A stretch of 41,887 bases of DNA from Limiplasma sp045538465 (GCA_045538465.1 JAZSRK010000005.1:1-41887); one strand, 5' to 3'; numbered from the stretch's first letter, positions 33,839 through 41,887 are shown. Notes: a model not told the origin generated them from the sequence alone. Translations and numbers: made by a program.

Positions 33839-34492
33839 TTACTTACCCCCTTTCGTCGGTTGCTTTATCATGCTGTGTATTGGCGCTTTTTTGCCTCTGG
33901 TGGCTCTTTCCAAGATCTCACCTGTCAATTCGCAAAGCAAAACAGCCAGCAGACCACCGATGACCATGGCATCAAATGCACCAGCGCCGCCAATACTCAG
34001 CACTTGTTTAACACCATTAAAACGATTCACAACTGCCACAGCAACATCTGCCAGCATTACGCCCCATACGCCGCTGATGAATGCAGCTCGGCGGGAACGT
34101 CCCAGCACATAGGCCGTCAGCCCGGCGACCACGCCATTCAGATACATAGGGTCAAAAGGCAGCTGCTCCGGCTCATCGGGCAGGAGAAAAGCGGAGATCG
34201 TGTACACCAGAGCAGCAGTAAGCAGGGTCGATAGCAACGCCCGCAAACGCTCCTTATTCGTGCCAGCCCTTACGAGTAAGTATAGGCAGATACCGCTGGG
34301 GATCAATCCTCCGCCAATACTGATCTCTACCGTTCCCAAACGTATGTTGGGTAGAAGCGTACCAAAGAACATCAGCGCAAGCAGCAAGAGAGCAGCTCTG
34401 TCTGTCAGATACATCCTATCCAACACACGCTGCGCCACACCGAAGAACACAAAGATCGCCGCAACCGTAAGCAGCACCATTCCGATCGACAT
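33839..34492 (-). CDS. DUF1614-like multi-pass membrane protein
   Basis: This 217-residue protein has about six hydrophobic segments and the glycine-rich IGGAGAFDAMVIGGLLAVLLCE stretch seen in DUF1614 membrane proteins (about residues 166-187). It is placed directly in front of spoIIP with no gap, so the two are translated together and may both act in sporulation. Its function is not known. GAAAGGG precedes the ATG. I am fairly but not fully sure of the family. Confidence 0.7.
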   Translation of the reverse strand: MSIGMVLLTVAAIFVFFGVAQRVLDRMYLTDRAALLLLALMFFGTLLPNIRLGTVEISIGGGLIPSGICLYLLVRAGTNKERLRALLSTLLTAALVYTISAFLLPDEPEQLPFDPMYLNGVVAGLTAYVLGRSRRAAFISGVWGVMLADVAVAVVNRFNGVKQVLSIGGAGAFDAMVIGGLLAVLLCELTGEILERATRGKKAPIHSMIKQPTKGGK

Positions 34493-34529
34493 CGTTTACA
34501 CCCTTTCTGTAGGCGGAGATAGGCATAGC

Positions 34530-34549
34530 TTTTGCTCCAAGGAGCAAAA
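34530..34549. repeat. Short perfect palindrome in the divergent region
   Basis: TTTTGCTCC (34530-34538) and GGAGCAAAA (34541-34549) are inverted copies. It lies between the DUF1614-spoIIP operon and the oppositely oriented oxidoreductase-like gene and has no T tract on either side, so an operator is possible. Confidence 0.45.
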
Positions 34550-34593
34550 ACATGCACCGAAAAGCTAAACACAAAGGAAACCAATGCGGCATC

Positions 34594-34622
34594 TTTCCAT
34601 CTGGATGGTTTTGTGATATACT
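34594..34622 (+). promoter_or_regulatory. Possible promoter of the oxidoreductase-like gene and alr
   Basis: TTTCCA (34594-34599) and TATACT (34617-34622) are 17 bases apart. A second TATACT (34632-34637) lies 15 bases further with no good -35. Either could serve the gene starting at 34682. Confidence 0.5.
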
Positions 34623-34681
34623 TATTATTGGTATACTTTCTATTCTTGTTGGTACGTATGAAATGGAGGAGGCGACCAGCG

Positions 34682-35326
34682 ATGGCAAAGGAAACATTGA
34701 ATTTGGTAATTGCCGGTTTGGGCAGTCAGCCTTTGGCTTTTGCTTGCTTCGTTATGGCCCGTTTGGCACAAAACAAAGGGTTGGATGTACAAATTTTTGA
34801 GCCGGAAGGTTCCGGCTGCAAAGCGCTGGCGCATGTGCGCATCGGGCAAAAACCTGCTCGTGCTCCCATTGGTAATGAGGAAGCGGATGTGCTGATCGGT
34901 CTTGAACCCATCGATGCCATCAAAGCACTTCCGTACCTGAAAAAAGACGGTCTGTTGCTCTTTAACAGCCCCGATACCCTCACCAATGACATGCTGGCTT
35001 CTGCCTTCCCCGATGTAAAGGCACCGCTTTCTTTGCTGGATGGTTATCGTGTAGAGAAACGGGATACCCTTACCATGTCTAAAAAGATGGGCGCGCCCAT
35101 TGCTATGGTGACCATTTTGCTAGGCATGCTCAGCAAGCATCTGCCGTTTTCTGCATTCGATTGGCAGCATGCCATCGGTTGCTCTGTGCCCAGAAAGACC
35201 ATCGGTATCAATATTGATGCTTTTCTGGCCGGGCGTGGTGAAGACGATGCCGAACCGGTCAAGCGCAGCTTGCTGGACCAATCCGAAACGAAGAAGGATG
35301 ACCAATGCTCCGAAACAACTATGTAA
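34682..35326 (+). CDS. Orphan 2-oxoacid:acceptor oxidoreductase gamma-like (IorB/PorG) subunit
   Basis: This 214-residue protein matches the catalytic gamma domain of pyruvate/ketoisovalerate/indolepyruvate ferredoxin oxidoreductases: LNLVIAGLGSQPLAF at the start, EPEGSGCKALAHVRIG (with GSG in place of the usual RGG), and ADVLIGLEP-DAIKALPYLKKDG. The nucleotide-loop glycines differ from the GxGGQG consensus. No alpha, beta or delta subunit gene is in the window, so it may work with subunits encoded elsewhere or have a new role. The ATG at 34682 follows GGAGGAGG; longer ORF starts are rejected. It overlaps alr by 22 bases. Confidence 0.75.
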   Translation: MAKETLNLVIAGLGSQPLAFACFVMARLAQNKGLDVQIFEPEGSGCKALAHVRIGQKPARAPIGNEEADVLIGLEPIDAIKALPYLKKDGLLLFNSPDTLTNDMLASAFPDVKAPLSLLDGYRVEKRDTLTMSKKMGAPIAMVTILLGMLSKHLPFSAFDWQHAIGCSVPRKTIGINIDAFLAGRGEDDAEPVKRSLLDQSETKKDDQCSETTM

Positions 35327-36420
35327 CGGTTGACCTTGCGGCGATCCGCAATAATTATCTGGTACTTCGCAACTGCGTGCCCGGTCATGTACGGGTGATG
35401 CCTGTGATCAAAGCCGATGCCTATGGCCATGGGATGATCCCTGTAGCCAAGACATTGCAAACCCTTGGTGTCAACGATTTTGCTGTGGCTTTGGTCGAAG
35501 AGGGGATCGCCCTGCGTCAGGCAGGCATTACCGCCCGTATTTTGATCCTTGGCGCCGCTATGCCCAATGCCGCAGGTGAAGCCGTAGCCTACGACCTTAC
35601 CCAGACGGTGTTTTCTGTGGATGCGCTGGACTTTATCAATACAGAAGCCGCACGCAGACACAAGACCGCCTCTGTGCATATCAAGCTGGATACAGGCATG
35701 AACCGCATCGGTCTTCGCACAGAGGAAGAGGCGGCCGCTCTGTCCGCTGCACTTGAGCAAATGATCCATGTACAGGCGACTGGTATTTATACTCACTTCG
35801 CCTCTGCAGACGAACCCCAAGCCGATGGCAGTCTCAACGATTACAGCCATCAGCAATTGGAACGTTTTATCAAGCTTCGCAGCTATTTTGATCCGTCCAT
35901 TCCGGCCCATGTAGCCAATAGCGCCATGAGCCTGCTGGCTCCCGAAGCGTATTTTTCTATGATCCGGGAAGGCATCTCCCTCTATGGTTATCCGCCAGTC
36001 AAGACGGTTCTTTCCTTTACCCATGCGCTAAGCTGGCATAGCGAGATCGTCCATATCAAAGAGATCCAAAAAGGTGAGACCATTGGCTATGGGCGCAGTT
36101 ATACCGCCGAAAAAGACATGCGCATCGCAACGGTAGCTGTGGGCTATGGCGATGGTTACCACCGCACTGCCAGCAACAAGGGCGAAATGCTCGTTGGCGG
36201 CCGCCGTGCACCGATCGTTGGCAGGATCTGTATGGATCAGACCATGGTGGATGTGACCCATATTCCAGATGCAAAAGTGGGGGATGAGGTCATCCTCATC
36301 GGCTCTCAGCAAAACGAGACCATCACCGCAGAAGAGGTTGCTCAGTGGGCTGGCACCATCAGCTACGAAGTGCTGCTGGGCATTACCGCTCGTGTGCCTC
36401 GTCTGTACATGAATGCCTGA
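35305..36420 (+). CDS. alr: Alanine racemase
   Basis: Alr makes D-alanine for peptidoglycan with pyridoxal phosphate. The 371-residue product has the PLP lysine Lys36 in VIKADAYGHG, an N-terminal TIM barrel (TVDLAAIRNN, KLDTGMNRIGL), and the C-terminal domain with GRICMDQTMVD and YEVLLGI. Length is normal for Alr; there is no membrane domain as in VanT. It is translationally coupled to the oxidoreductase-like gene. Its product feeds the same D-Ala pool acted on by the VanY enzymes elsewhere in the window. Confidence 0.97.
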   Translation: MLRNNYVTVDLAAIRNNYLVLRNCVPGHVRVMPVIKADAYGHGMIPVAKTLQTLGVNDFAVALVEEGIALRQAGITARILILGAAMPNAAGEAVAYDLTQTVFSVDALDFINTEAARRHKTASVHIKLDTGMNRIGLRTEEEAAALSAALEQMIHVQATGIYTHFASADEPQADGSLNDYSHQQLERFIKLRSYFDPSIPAHVANSAMSLLAPEAYFSMIREGISLYGYPPVKTVLSFTHALSWHSEIVHIKEIQKGETIGYGRSYTAEKDMRIATVAVGYGDGYHRTASNKGEMLVGGRRAPIVGRICMDQTMVDVTHIPDAKVGDEVILIGSQQNETITAEEVAQWAGTISYEVLLGITARVPRLYMNA

Positions 36421-36469
36421 TTTTTAGAACGTTCGCTATCTGCGCCTGTTCGAAAGAAAGGAAACGACC

Positions 36470-37279
36470 ATGCAACAAAGCAAAAAGAAGAACAAAACCA
36501 TAGAACCGATCGTCAAGCCGATCCTATACGGTACATGGAACAGCAAAGAAGCTTATAAACTTGCCCCCAAGCGCACCCTTTCCATTTTGCTCATCGCATT
36601 GGTATATGTGTTTTTCAGCATCATGGCAGGGTTTGATAATGCTGTTTTGCAGATCATCCTGTCGATCGCGATCGTGGGCGTGGTTTTCTATTTCCAGTGC
36701 AACAAGGGCATGGAGGCCGGCGAGAAGGATGCTGCGTTTTCCGAGATATTGTACGAGCGGCAAACAGATGGGCGCAATGTGACCCAAGAAGATCTGCAGC
36801 GCTGCTTTCACCCCATGCGGGGCGCTTATGCCACGCTGTTGGGCGCTATTCCCTTTTTGATCGTTTGCATCGTTTATGCTTTCATGGCAAAACCATGGAG
36901 TTATCAACTGGGTGTTTTGCCCAGCTGGACCGATTCGCTGCTTATGCAGAATGAATTTAGCGATGCGGTTTCCTACTATGGAGTCACTCACGATTTGAAC
37001 CTTTCCGACATTCTGCGCATTATCGTTCGCTGCCTTACGATGCCTTTTGTTAACATTGCCAGTGTTTTTGGCAAAACACAGATCGTTTGGGTAGAACGAT
37101 TCTCTGCTATTTTAATGCTGATCGGTCCCATGGGTTTTGGGCTGGGCTATTCCCGTGGTCATGCCTTGCGCACGCAGATCAATACCGGCATTGCACAGGG
37201 CGTTGAAAAGAAAAAGCGTAAGGAACGCAAAGCTCGCAGACAGCGCCAGCGCAGTTCCTCACCTGAAAGGCTGATTTAA
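36470..37279 (+). CDS. Unknown integral membrane protein with basic C-terminus
   Basis: I do not recognise this 269-residue protein. It shows four likely membrane segments (about 35-54, 58-77, 121-141 and 214-234), a soluble loop between the second and third, and a lysine/arginine-rich C-terminal tail (about 245-265) that should lie in the cytoplasm. AAAGGA precedes the ATG. It lies between alr and rsmD with short gaps (49 and 3 bases), so it is part of a long plus-strand transcription unit. Confidence 0.75.
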   Translation: MQQSKKKNKTIEPIVKPILYGTWNSKEAYKLAPKRTLSILLIALVYVFFSIMAGFDNAVLQIILSIAIVGVVFYFQCNKGMEAGEKDAAFSEILYERQTDGRNVTQEDLQRCFHPMRGAYATLLGAIPFLIVCIVYAFMAKPWSYQLGVLPSWTDSLLMQNEFSDAVSYYGVTHDLNLSDILRIIVRCLTMPFVNIASVFGKTQIVWVERFSAILMLIGPMGFGLGYSRGHALRTQINTGIAQGVEKKKRKERKARRQRQRSSSPERLI

Positions 37280-37282
37280 GTC

Positions 37283-37849
37283 ATGCGTATTATCGCAGGT
37301 CGTGCAAGGGGTACACAGTTGGTAGCTCCTAAGGGATTGGATACACGTCCCACTCAGGACAAAGTAAAGGAATCCCTCTTTAGCATGATCCAATTCGACA
37401 TTCCCGATGCGACAGTGCTGGATCTGTTTGCAGGCAGCGGCGCATTGGCGTTGGAAAGCCTGAGCAGGGGAGCAGAGGAAGCCGTTGTAGTCGATAAAAG
37501 CCGGGAGGCGCTGGACTGCATCCGCAAAAACATTGCCAAAATGCGGCTTGAAGAAAGCGTTACAGTGCTTGCCTGCGATTGGACACAAGCCCTTGAAAAA
37601 TGCAAGCAGCAGGGCAAGCAATTCGATCTTGTTTTTCTTGACCCGCCATATCGCATGACCGAACTTGGCGATATGTGCGAAAAGATGCAAAAACTTGGTT
37701 TGCTAAACCCCGGTGCCATGATGGTTTTAGAACATCGCACAGGTGTAGCGCTTCAGCTTTCAGAGCATTTCACGCTCGAAAAAGAGCGCACCTATGGCGA
37801 GACCCAGATCCACTTCTACCGCTATGAGGAGGCTGCACATGGATCCTAA
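37283..37849 (+). CDS. rsmD: 16S rRNA (guanine-966-N2)-methyltransferase RsmD
   Basis: RsmD methylates G966 of 16S rRNA using S-adenosylmethionine. The 188-residue product has MRIIAGRARG at the start, TRPTQDKVKESLF, the SAM-binding motif DLFAGSGALALE (47-58), and the catalytic DPPY (120-123). The rsmD-coaD order is widely conserved. It begins three bases after the membrane protein gene and overlaps coaD by 11 bases. Confidence 0.95.
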   Translation: MRIIAGRARGTQLVAPKGLDTRPTQDKVKESLFSMIQFDIPDATVLDLFAGSGALALESLSRGAEEAVVVDKSREALDCIRKNIAKMRLEESVTVLACDWTQALEKCKQQGKQFDLVFLDPPYRMTELGDMCEKMQKLGLLNPGAMMVLEHRTGVALQLSEHFTLEKERTYGETQIHFYRYEEAAHGS

Positions 37850-38324
37850 ATGCTGCGTTTATGCTGGTAGCTTCGACCCCATTACCAGCGGTCATTTGGA
37901 TATTATCCGCAGAGGGGCTTCCGTTTTTCCACGGCTGATCGTAGCCGTATTGCGCAATCCTTCCAAAAAGGGTTCGTTTACCATCGAAGAACGCCTGTCT
38001 ATGATCGAGCGCAGCTGCGGTGATCTGCCCAATGTGACTTTTGATAGTTTCGATGGTTTATTGGTAGACTACATGCGCAAGATGAATGCAGGGGTCATTC
38101 TGAGAGGGCTTCGGGCGGTAAGCGATTTTGAAAGCGAATTTCAGATGGCGCAGCTCAATCGCCAGATGGAGCCGCAGGTGGAAACCTTCTTTTTGATGAC
38201 CTCGCCGGAGCATGCCTACCTAAGCTCCAGCGCCGTAAGAGAGATCGCCATGTTCGGCGGCGATATTTCTGCCTTTGTACCCCAGCCTATCGTGGAGGAA
38301 GTTTCCCGCAGGCTTCGCAAATAA
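37839..38324 (+). CDS. coaD: Phosphopantetheine adenylyltransferase
   Basis: CoaD catalyses the penultimate step of coenzyme A synthesis. The 161-residue product has the nucleotidyltransferase signature GSFDPITSGH (10-19), KKGSFTIEERL, RGLRAVSDFE and SSSAVREI. The ATG at 37839 follows GAGGAGG inside the end of rsmD; a start 15 codons upstream would add a non-conserved tail. Translation is coupled to rsmD. Confidence 0.97.
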   Translation: MDPKCCVYAGSFDPITSGHLDIIRRGASVFPRLIVAVLRNPSKKGSFTIEERLSMIERSCGDLPNVTFDSFDGLLVDYMRKMNAGVILRGLRAVSDFESEFQMAQLNRQMEPQVETFFLMTSPEHAYLSSSAVREIAMFGGDISAFVPQPIVEEVSRRLRK

Positions 38325-38363
38325 CGCTTATTGTACTTTGTAGTTTGTTAGGAGGGCGATTCT

Positions 38364-39002
38364 ATGCAGCAACGTGCAGACAAGCAGATTTTGTTCCGAC
38401 AGCATATGGAAAACTTGGAGATGCTGGTTCAGGGTGCCAAAAAGGTGCCTTTGACCAACTCTTGTATGATCGATAGCGATCGCGTCATCAACCTTATCAA
38501 GGCCGCCAAGGAAGAGTTGCCGACCGTGATCGCCGAAAGCGAAGGCATCGTAAAAAATCAGAATGCCATTATCAGCAACGCCAACGAGCGGGCTCAGCAC
38601 CTGCAGGCAGAAGCCACCTCCCGCGCTACTCAATTCTATAACGATGCGCAGGCCAAAGCACAGCAGACCATGGCTGCTGCCAATAAGCAAGCCAACGATA
38701 CGCTTACTGCCGCACAGCAGCAGGCTGCCAAGCTTATCAACGAAGCTCAGGAACAGGCAGCCGCTTTGATCAGCGAAGCGCAAGCCCGTGCCGATCAGCT
38801 GGTAAGCGAACAAGAGATCCTCACCCGGGCCAGCATGGAAGCCGAGGAACTCAAACTAGCCACCCAGACAGAGGTAGACCGTCTTTATACCGATGTATAC
38901 CGTCACATCGACGATGTGTTGGCGCAACTGGATCGCTCCATCAGCGAAAAGCTGACGGATATCCGCATGACCCGCCAGCAGATCGACCAGAGCATGCATT
39001 GA
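38364..39002 (+). CDS. Alanine/glutamine-rich coiled-coil protein
   Basis: This 212-residue protein is almost entirely alpha-helical, with heptad-like repeats rich in Ala, Gln and Glu from about 60 to 170 (for example ANERAQHLQAEATSRATQFY). It resembles the stalk-like proteins often annotated as ATPase or V-type ATPase subunit next to coaD in Clostridia, and more weakly DivIVA-type proteins, though no DivIVA membrane-binding motif is visible at the N-terminus. No signal peptide or membrane segment is seen. A GGAGGG site precedes the ATG. Its function is unknown. Confidence 0.75.
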   Translation: MQQRADKQILFRQHMENLEMLVQGAKKVPLTNSCMIDSDRVINLIKAAKEELPTVIAESEGIVKNQNAIISNANERAQHLQAEATSRATQFYNDAQAKAQQTMAAANKQANDTLTAAQQQAAKLINEAQEQAAALISEAQARADQLVSEQEILTRASMEAEELKLATQTEVDRLYTDVYRHIDDVLAQLDRSISEKLTDIRMTRQQIDQSMH

Positions 39003-39088
39003 GCCGCCACCAAACTTTGGCATGTTTGCAAGCCACCTGCCCGGTTAACAATAGTCGGGAGATGCCGCAACGCCAAAGGAGGGGTATT

Positions 39089-40084
39089 ATGTTCAAACGA
39101 AAAGCAACTATTTGTGTCATCGCCGCAACCATGTTGACGGTGATGACGCTTTTTTGTTGTCCTTTGCCGAATGCCCCACTACTTGAGACCTTCACCATTC
39201 GTGCGCAGACACTGCAAAACATCTGCATGCTGGATGGGGAGGCGGTTGCAGCTGATCAAATGCCCATTGTGGCGTTAAGTGCCGGCAGAGTAACGCAGGT
39301 ATGTGTAAAGTCAGGCGAACATGTGAAGGCGGGCCAATTATTGGTACGCCTTGATGCCACCTACGAAACGGAAGCGTTGGCGGCTTTGCAATCGCAGCTT
39401 TTCCAGCTTGGCCATGGCTTGCAATATATGTCCGGTAGCCATTTGACCGCCCTTACGCAAACGCAGATGACAAAAGAGCTTGTAAAGCAGCAAGCTGCCT
39501 TGCAAGCGGCTATAGAGACCAAACAGATCAGAGCACAAACTAGCGGGATCGTGAATGACTTGTTTGTTGATAATAATATGTATCTTGAGTCAGCAACTCC
39601 GATCGGCACGCTATGCGGAGAAGGTTTGCAAGTTACGGCATGGTGGCCTGCGAAGGAGGGACAGCCACCTGTTCTTGGTACCGCTGCTTTGTGGTGCGCA
39701 CAGGATGGTACGCCATTGGAGACTTTGGTGCTTGAAAAGGTCAGCGCACCTATTCAAATGAACGGCTCTGCTGCTCATCCATTGGTATTTCGCATGTCAT
39801 CCGGCAACAAAATAAACTTGGTGATCGGGGATAAAGCACCGATCAGATTGTTGAAAGAATCGATACAAGCACAGGCTGTTGTACCGATCGAAGCATTGGA
39901 TGATACTGGGCAAATCTGGCTGCTGCGTAACGGAAACGCTGTACCCATAGTGCCTGAGAGGAAAGGTTGCGATCATCTTTACTTACAAGTACAAAATTCC
40001 CTCGTTGGCGAATGCGTCATTTTGCATCCGGAAAAGTGGGCGCTGGAGGCTGGCGCAAAGCCAAGAAAGCGGGTTAAAGAGTGA
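39089..40084 (+). CDS. HlyD/MacA-like membrane fusion protein
   Basis: This 331-residue protein has an N-terminal membrane segment (about 7-25) and a biotinyl-lipoyl-like hairpin domain (GRVTQVCVKSGEHVKAGQLLVRLD, about 69-92 in part), a short coiled coil (about 96-150) and a C-terminal beta-barrel region, as in adaptor proteins of MacAB-type exporters. AAAGGAGGGG precedes the ATG at 39089; a start 30 codons upstream would overlap the preceding stop region. It overlaps the permease gene by four bases, so the two form one system. The substrate is unknown. Confidence 0.85.
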   Translation: MFKRKATICVIAATMLTVMTLFCCPLPNAPLLETFTIRAQTLQNICMLDGEAVAADQMPIVALSAGRVTQVCVKSGEHVKAGQLLVRLDATYETEALAALQSQLFQLGHGLQYMSGSHLTALTQTQMTKELVKQQAALQAAIETKQIRAQTSGIVNDLFVDNNMYLESATPIGTLCGEGLQVTAWWPAKEGQPPVLGTAALWCAQDGTPLETLVLEKVSAPIQMNGSAAHPLVFRMSSGNKINLVIGDKAPIRLLKESIQAQAVVPIEALDDTGQIWLLRNGNAVPIVPERKGCDHLYLQVQNSLVGECVILHPEKWALEAGAKPRKRVKE

Positions 40085-41211
40085 TTCGATTATTCAAACT
40101 TGGGCTGCAAAATGTGCTGTCCGCTTTATTGCGCTCCTCCTTGACGGTGCTTGGGCTTGCTATTGGGGTCGCTGCGATTCTTGCAGTACTTACATTAGGC
40201 GAAGCTGGAAAAGATCAAGTGAAAAGCGAAATAGGCAGATTGGGCGTTGATCGTGTACGTATAACATCTGCTGATATGAACAATGGTCTGCATACCGATG
40301 ATGGCGATTATCTAAGAATGCTTCTTCATACCCAGATAGATGAACTTGTCTGCTTGGAAGGCAGGTTGCACAAAGGAGAAGATGTGTTTGTTGCACCTTT
40401 GATCGGTTGCAGCACAGACTACCTTCGACAGATGGATCCTGTTTTGATCAAAGGTACTATCCCCAAGCAATGGCATACCGCAGCGCCTGTAGCTTTGGTG
40501 GGGGAAAGCATAGCGGAGATCTTGAACCTGAAGGTAGGGGAATGGTTTTCTGCGAATGGAGCTATGATGCTTTGCGCAGGTATCATCGGAACCAGCCAAC
40601 AAGCCACCCAACTAGATACCAGCAAAGCAGTGACCGTTCCCAAAGATCTGCTGCTGGCGTATACTGGCGGCATGATCAGCGAGATGTCTGTGTTGGTGCC
40701 ACAAGACCGAGCACCCGACAGCGTTGCGGCCTTTGCTGCGGAAATGTTAGCAAAAGAGCGTTCGGTAAAGGTAAATGCGATCAGCTTGCAAGTACAAGCG
40801 GATGCCGCACAGTCGGTACTGAATACTTTTGTGGATGTGTTGGGTTGGGTAGCCGTTATTTGCATGACAGTGGCCGGGATCGGGGTGATGAACATCCTGC
40901 TGGTCAGCGTTCGGGAAAGACGAAGAGAGATCGGCATTATGCAGGCCTTAGGAGCTAATGGAATGCAAATCTGCTGTCTTTTTCTTTGCGAAGCATTCAT
41001 CTATGGTCTGGCTGGCGGTATTCTGGGTCTGCTGATCGGCGGTGTAGTGGTAGCTGTAGCTGGTGCCAGCATGGGGCTTTCGCCGGTCATACGGGCAGGA
41101 GATTGTACAGTTGTGTTTCTGGCTGCTATGCTTCTTGGGCTTGCTGCAGGCGGGCTGCCGGCCATAAGAGCCAGCATGCTTAAGCCTGTAGATGCTCTGC
41201 GGGATGATTGA
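40081..41211 (+). CDS. MacB/FtsX-type ABC transporter permease
   Basis: This 376-residue protein has the MacB layout: one N-terminal membrane segment (about 14-37), a large extracytoplasmic domain, and three C-terminal membrane segments in an FtsX domain with RERRREIGIMQALGANGMQI (about 279-298). It starts with GTG within the end of the membrane-fusion gene (GTGA). Unlike E. coli MacB it has no fused ATPase, and the next ABC ATPase gene is of the sugar-uptake type, so the matching LolD-like ATPase must be encoded elsewhere. About 185 bases without a gene follow; a promoter is seen there. Confidence 0.88.
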   Translation: MIRLFKLGLQNVLSALLRSSLTVLGLAIGVAAILAVLTLGEAGKDQVKSEIGRLGVDRVRITSADMNNGLHTDDGDYLRMLLHTQIDELVCLEGRLHKGEDVFVAPLIGCSTDYLRQMDPVLIKGTIPKQWHTAAPVALVGESIAEILNLKVGEWFSANGAMMLCAGIIGTSQQATQLDTSKAVTVPKDLLLAYTGGMISEMSVLVPQDRAPDSVAAFAAEMLAKERSVKVNAISLQVQADAAQSVLNTFVDVLGWVAVICMTVAGIGVMNILLVSVRERRREIGIMQALGANGMQICCLFLCEAFIYGLAGGILGLLIGGVVVAVAGASMGLSPVIRAGDCTVVFLAAMLLGLAAGGLPAIRASMLKPVDALRDD

Positions 41212-41289
41212 TAACTATTCGGCGATCATATCTTCTTTTTTGTGTACATGGTGTACAAACCTGAGGGCGTTTTTTGGCGATTTGGTCAA

Positions 41290-41318
41290 TTCCACCTCAG
41301 AGAAAAATACGGTATAAT
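41290..41318 (+). promoter_or_regulatory. Probable promoter of the sugar ABC ATPase gene
   Basis: A consensus TATAAT (41313-41318) lies 17 bases after a weak TTCCAC (41290-41295) and 77 bases before the start codon. Confidence 0.6.
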
Positions 41319-41395
41319 GATGCCAATGAAATGCGGGCGACGGATGTATGTTATCACCGGAGCCAAGCATATCAACAAAAGGAGGAAGCTTAGAA

Positions 41396-41887
41396 ATGGC
41401 AAGCTTGTCTTTGAATCACATCTATAAGGTATATTCCGGTAACGTGACCGCTGTTAGCGATTTCTGCCTGGAGATCGACGACAAGGAATTCATCGTTCTG
41501 GTTGGTCCTTCCGGTTGCGGTAAGTCCACCACCCTGCGTATGGTCGCTGGTCTGGAAGAGATCTCCTCTGGCGAACTGTACATCGGCGACCGTCTGGTCA
41601 ACGACGTAGCTCCCAAGGATCGCGACATCGCCATGGTTTTCCAGAACTACGCTCTGTATCCCCACATGACCGTGTTCGACAACATGGCTTTCGGTCTGAA
41701 GCTGCGCAAGACCCCCAAGGCTGAGATCAAGCAGCGCGTTGAAGAAGCCGCCAAGATCCTCGACATCGCTCACCTGCTCAACCGTAAGCCCAAGGCTCTG
41801 TCCGGCGGTCAGCGTCAGCGTGTTGCTCTGGGCCGTGCTATCGTTCGTGAGCCCAAGGTCTTCCTGTTCGACGAACCTCTGTCCAAC
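41396..41887 (+). CDS. msmX: MsmX/UgpC-type sugar ABC transporter ATPase (truncated by window end)
   Basis: Only the first 164 codons are present. They contain Walker A GPSGCGKS, the Q loop FQNYALYPHMTV, the signature LSGGQRQRVALGRA and Walker B VFLFDEPLSN, all typical of the MalK/UgpC/MsmX group (about 370 residues when complete). In Gram-positives such an ATPase often energises several sugar importers encoded elsewhere. AAAGGAGG precedes the ATG and the gene has its own promoter. No permease or binding protein gene lies upstream. Confidence 0.92.
   Translation, partial: MASLSLNHIYKVYSGNVTAVSDFCLEIDDKEFIVLVGPSGCGKSTTLRMVAGLEEISSGELYIGDRLVNDVAPKDRDIAMVFQNYALYPHMTVFDNMAFGLKLRKTPKAEIKQRVEEAAKILDIAHLLNRKPKALSGGQRQRVALGRAIVREPKVFLFDEPLSN

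Noticed and set aside
41248..41257. Possible operator TGTACA-TGG-TGTACA near 41242-41257
   Set aside because: Two short TGTACA palindromes lie close together, but they are far from the promoter boxes and too short to support a specific claim.

Overview
The window looks like chromosome from an endospore-forming, low-to-mid G+C Gram-positive of the class Clostridia. The ctsR-mcsA-mcsB-clpC operon, a yerC-pcrA-ligA run, a T-box in front of serS, SpoIIP and GerM sporulation proteins and a gerM/rph/rdgB/ysnB block all point to Firmicutes. The base composition (near 50% G+C by eye) and the fused or extended proteins suggest a gut-type Clostridia lineage rather than Bacillus. I cannot name the species. 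No rRNA, tRNA, CRISPR array or replication origin was seen.

Layout. Positions 1-1427 hold an IS110-family insertion sequence whose left end is at or beyond the window edge; it carries a DEDD transposase and a structured upstream region that may encode its bridge RNA. A small membrane XRE regulator with a zinc ribbon follows (1479-2090). Positions 2346-6925 (minus strand) are the CtsR-controlled protein quality-control operon, with a clear promoter and CtsR operator upstream. Divergent from it (7150-10557) run a beta-phosphoglucomutase-like HAD enzyme and the TldD/TldE peptidase pair. A GNAT acetyltransferase and RqcH (ribosome quality control) follow on the minus strand (10653-12964).

Positions 13108-16074 (plus) carry gerM, an in-frame fusion of RNase PH with the RdgB house-cleaning pyrophosphatase, and a YsnB-like phosphoesterase. 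Positions 16265-20075 hold an IscR-like Rrf2 regulator with its own palindromic operator, cysteine desulfurase, the IscU/NifU scaffold, and an HflX GTPase with an extra N-terminal domain that shows an intact JAMM/RadC-type metal motif. Positions 20126-24620 contain three VanY-type carboxypeptidase paralogues around parA-parB; the third has lost every recognisable zinc ligand. RecQ (without the usual winged-helix domain) converges with serS, which is controlled by a T-box riboswitch. ligA, pcrA and yerC form an operon on the minus strand (27999-32595), followed by spoIIP with a DUF1614-like membrane protein (32717-34492).

From 34682 to the end, on the plus strand, are an orphan 2-oxoacid oxidoreductase gamma-like subunit, alanine racemase, an unknown membrane protein, rsmD, coaD, a coiled-coil protein, a MacA/MacB-like membrane-fusion/permease pair with no adjacent ATPase, and the first 164 codons of an MsmX/UgpC-type sugar ABC ATPase that runs off the window.

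The most unusual items are the JAMM-HflX fusion, the VanY-like probable pseudoenzyme next to parAB, the RNase PH-RdgB fusion, and the candidate IS110 bridge RNA.
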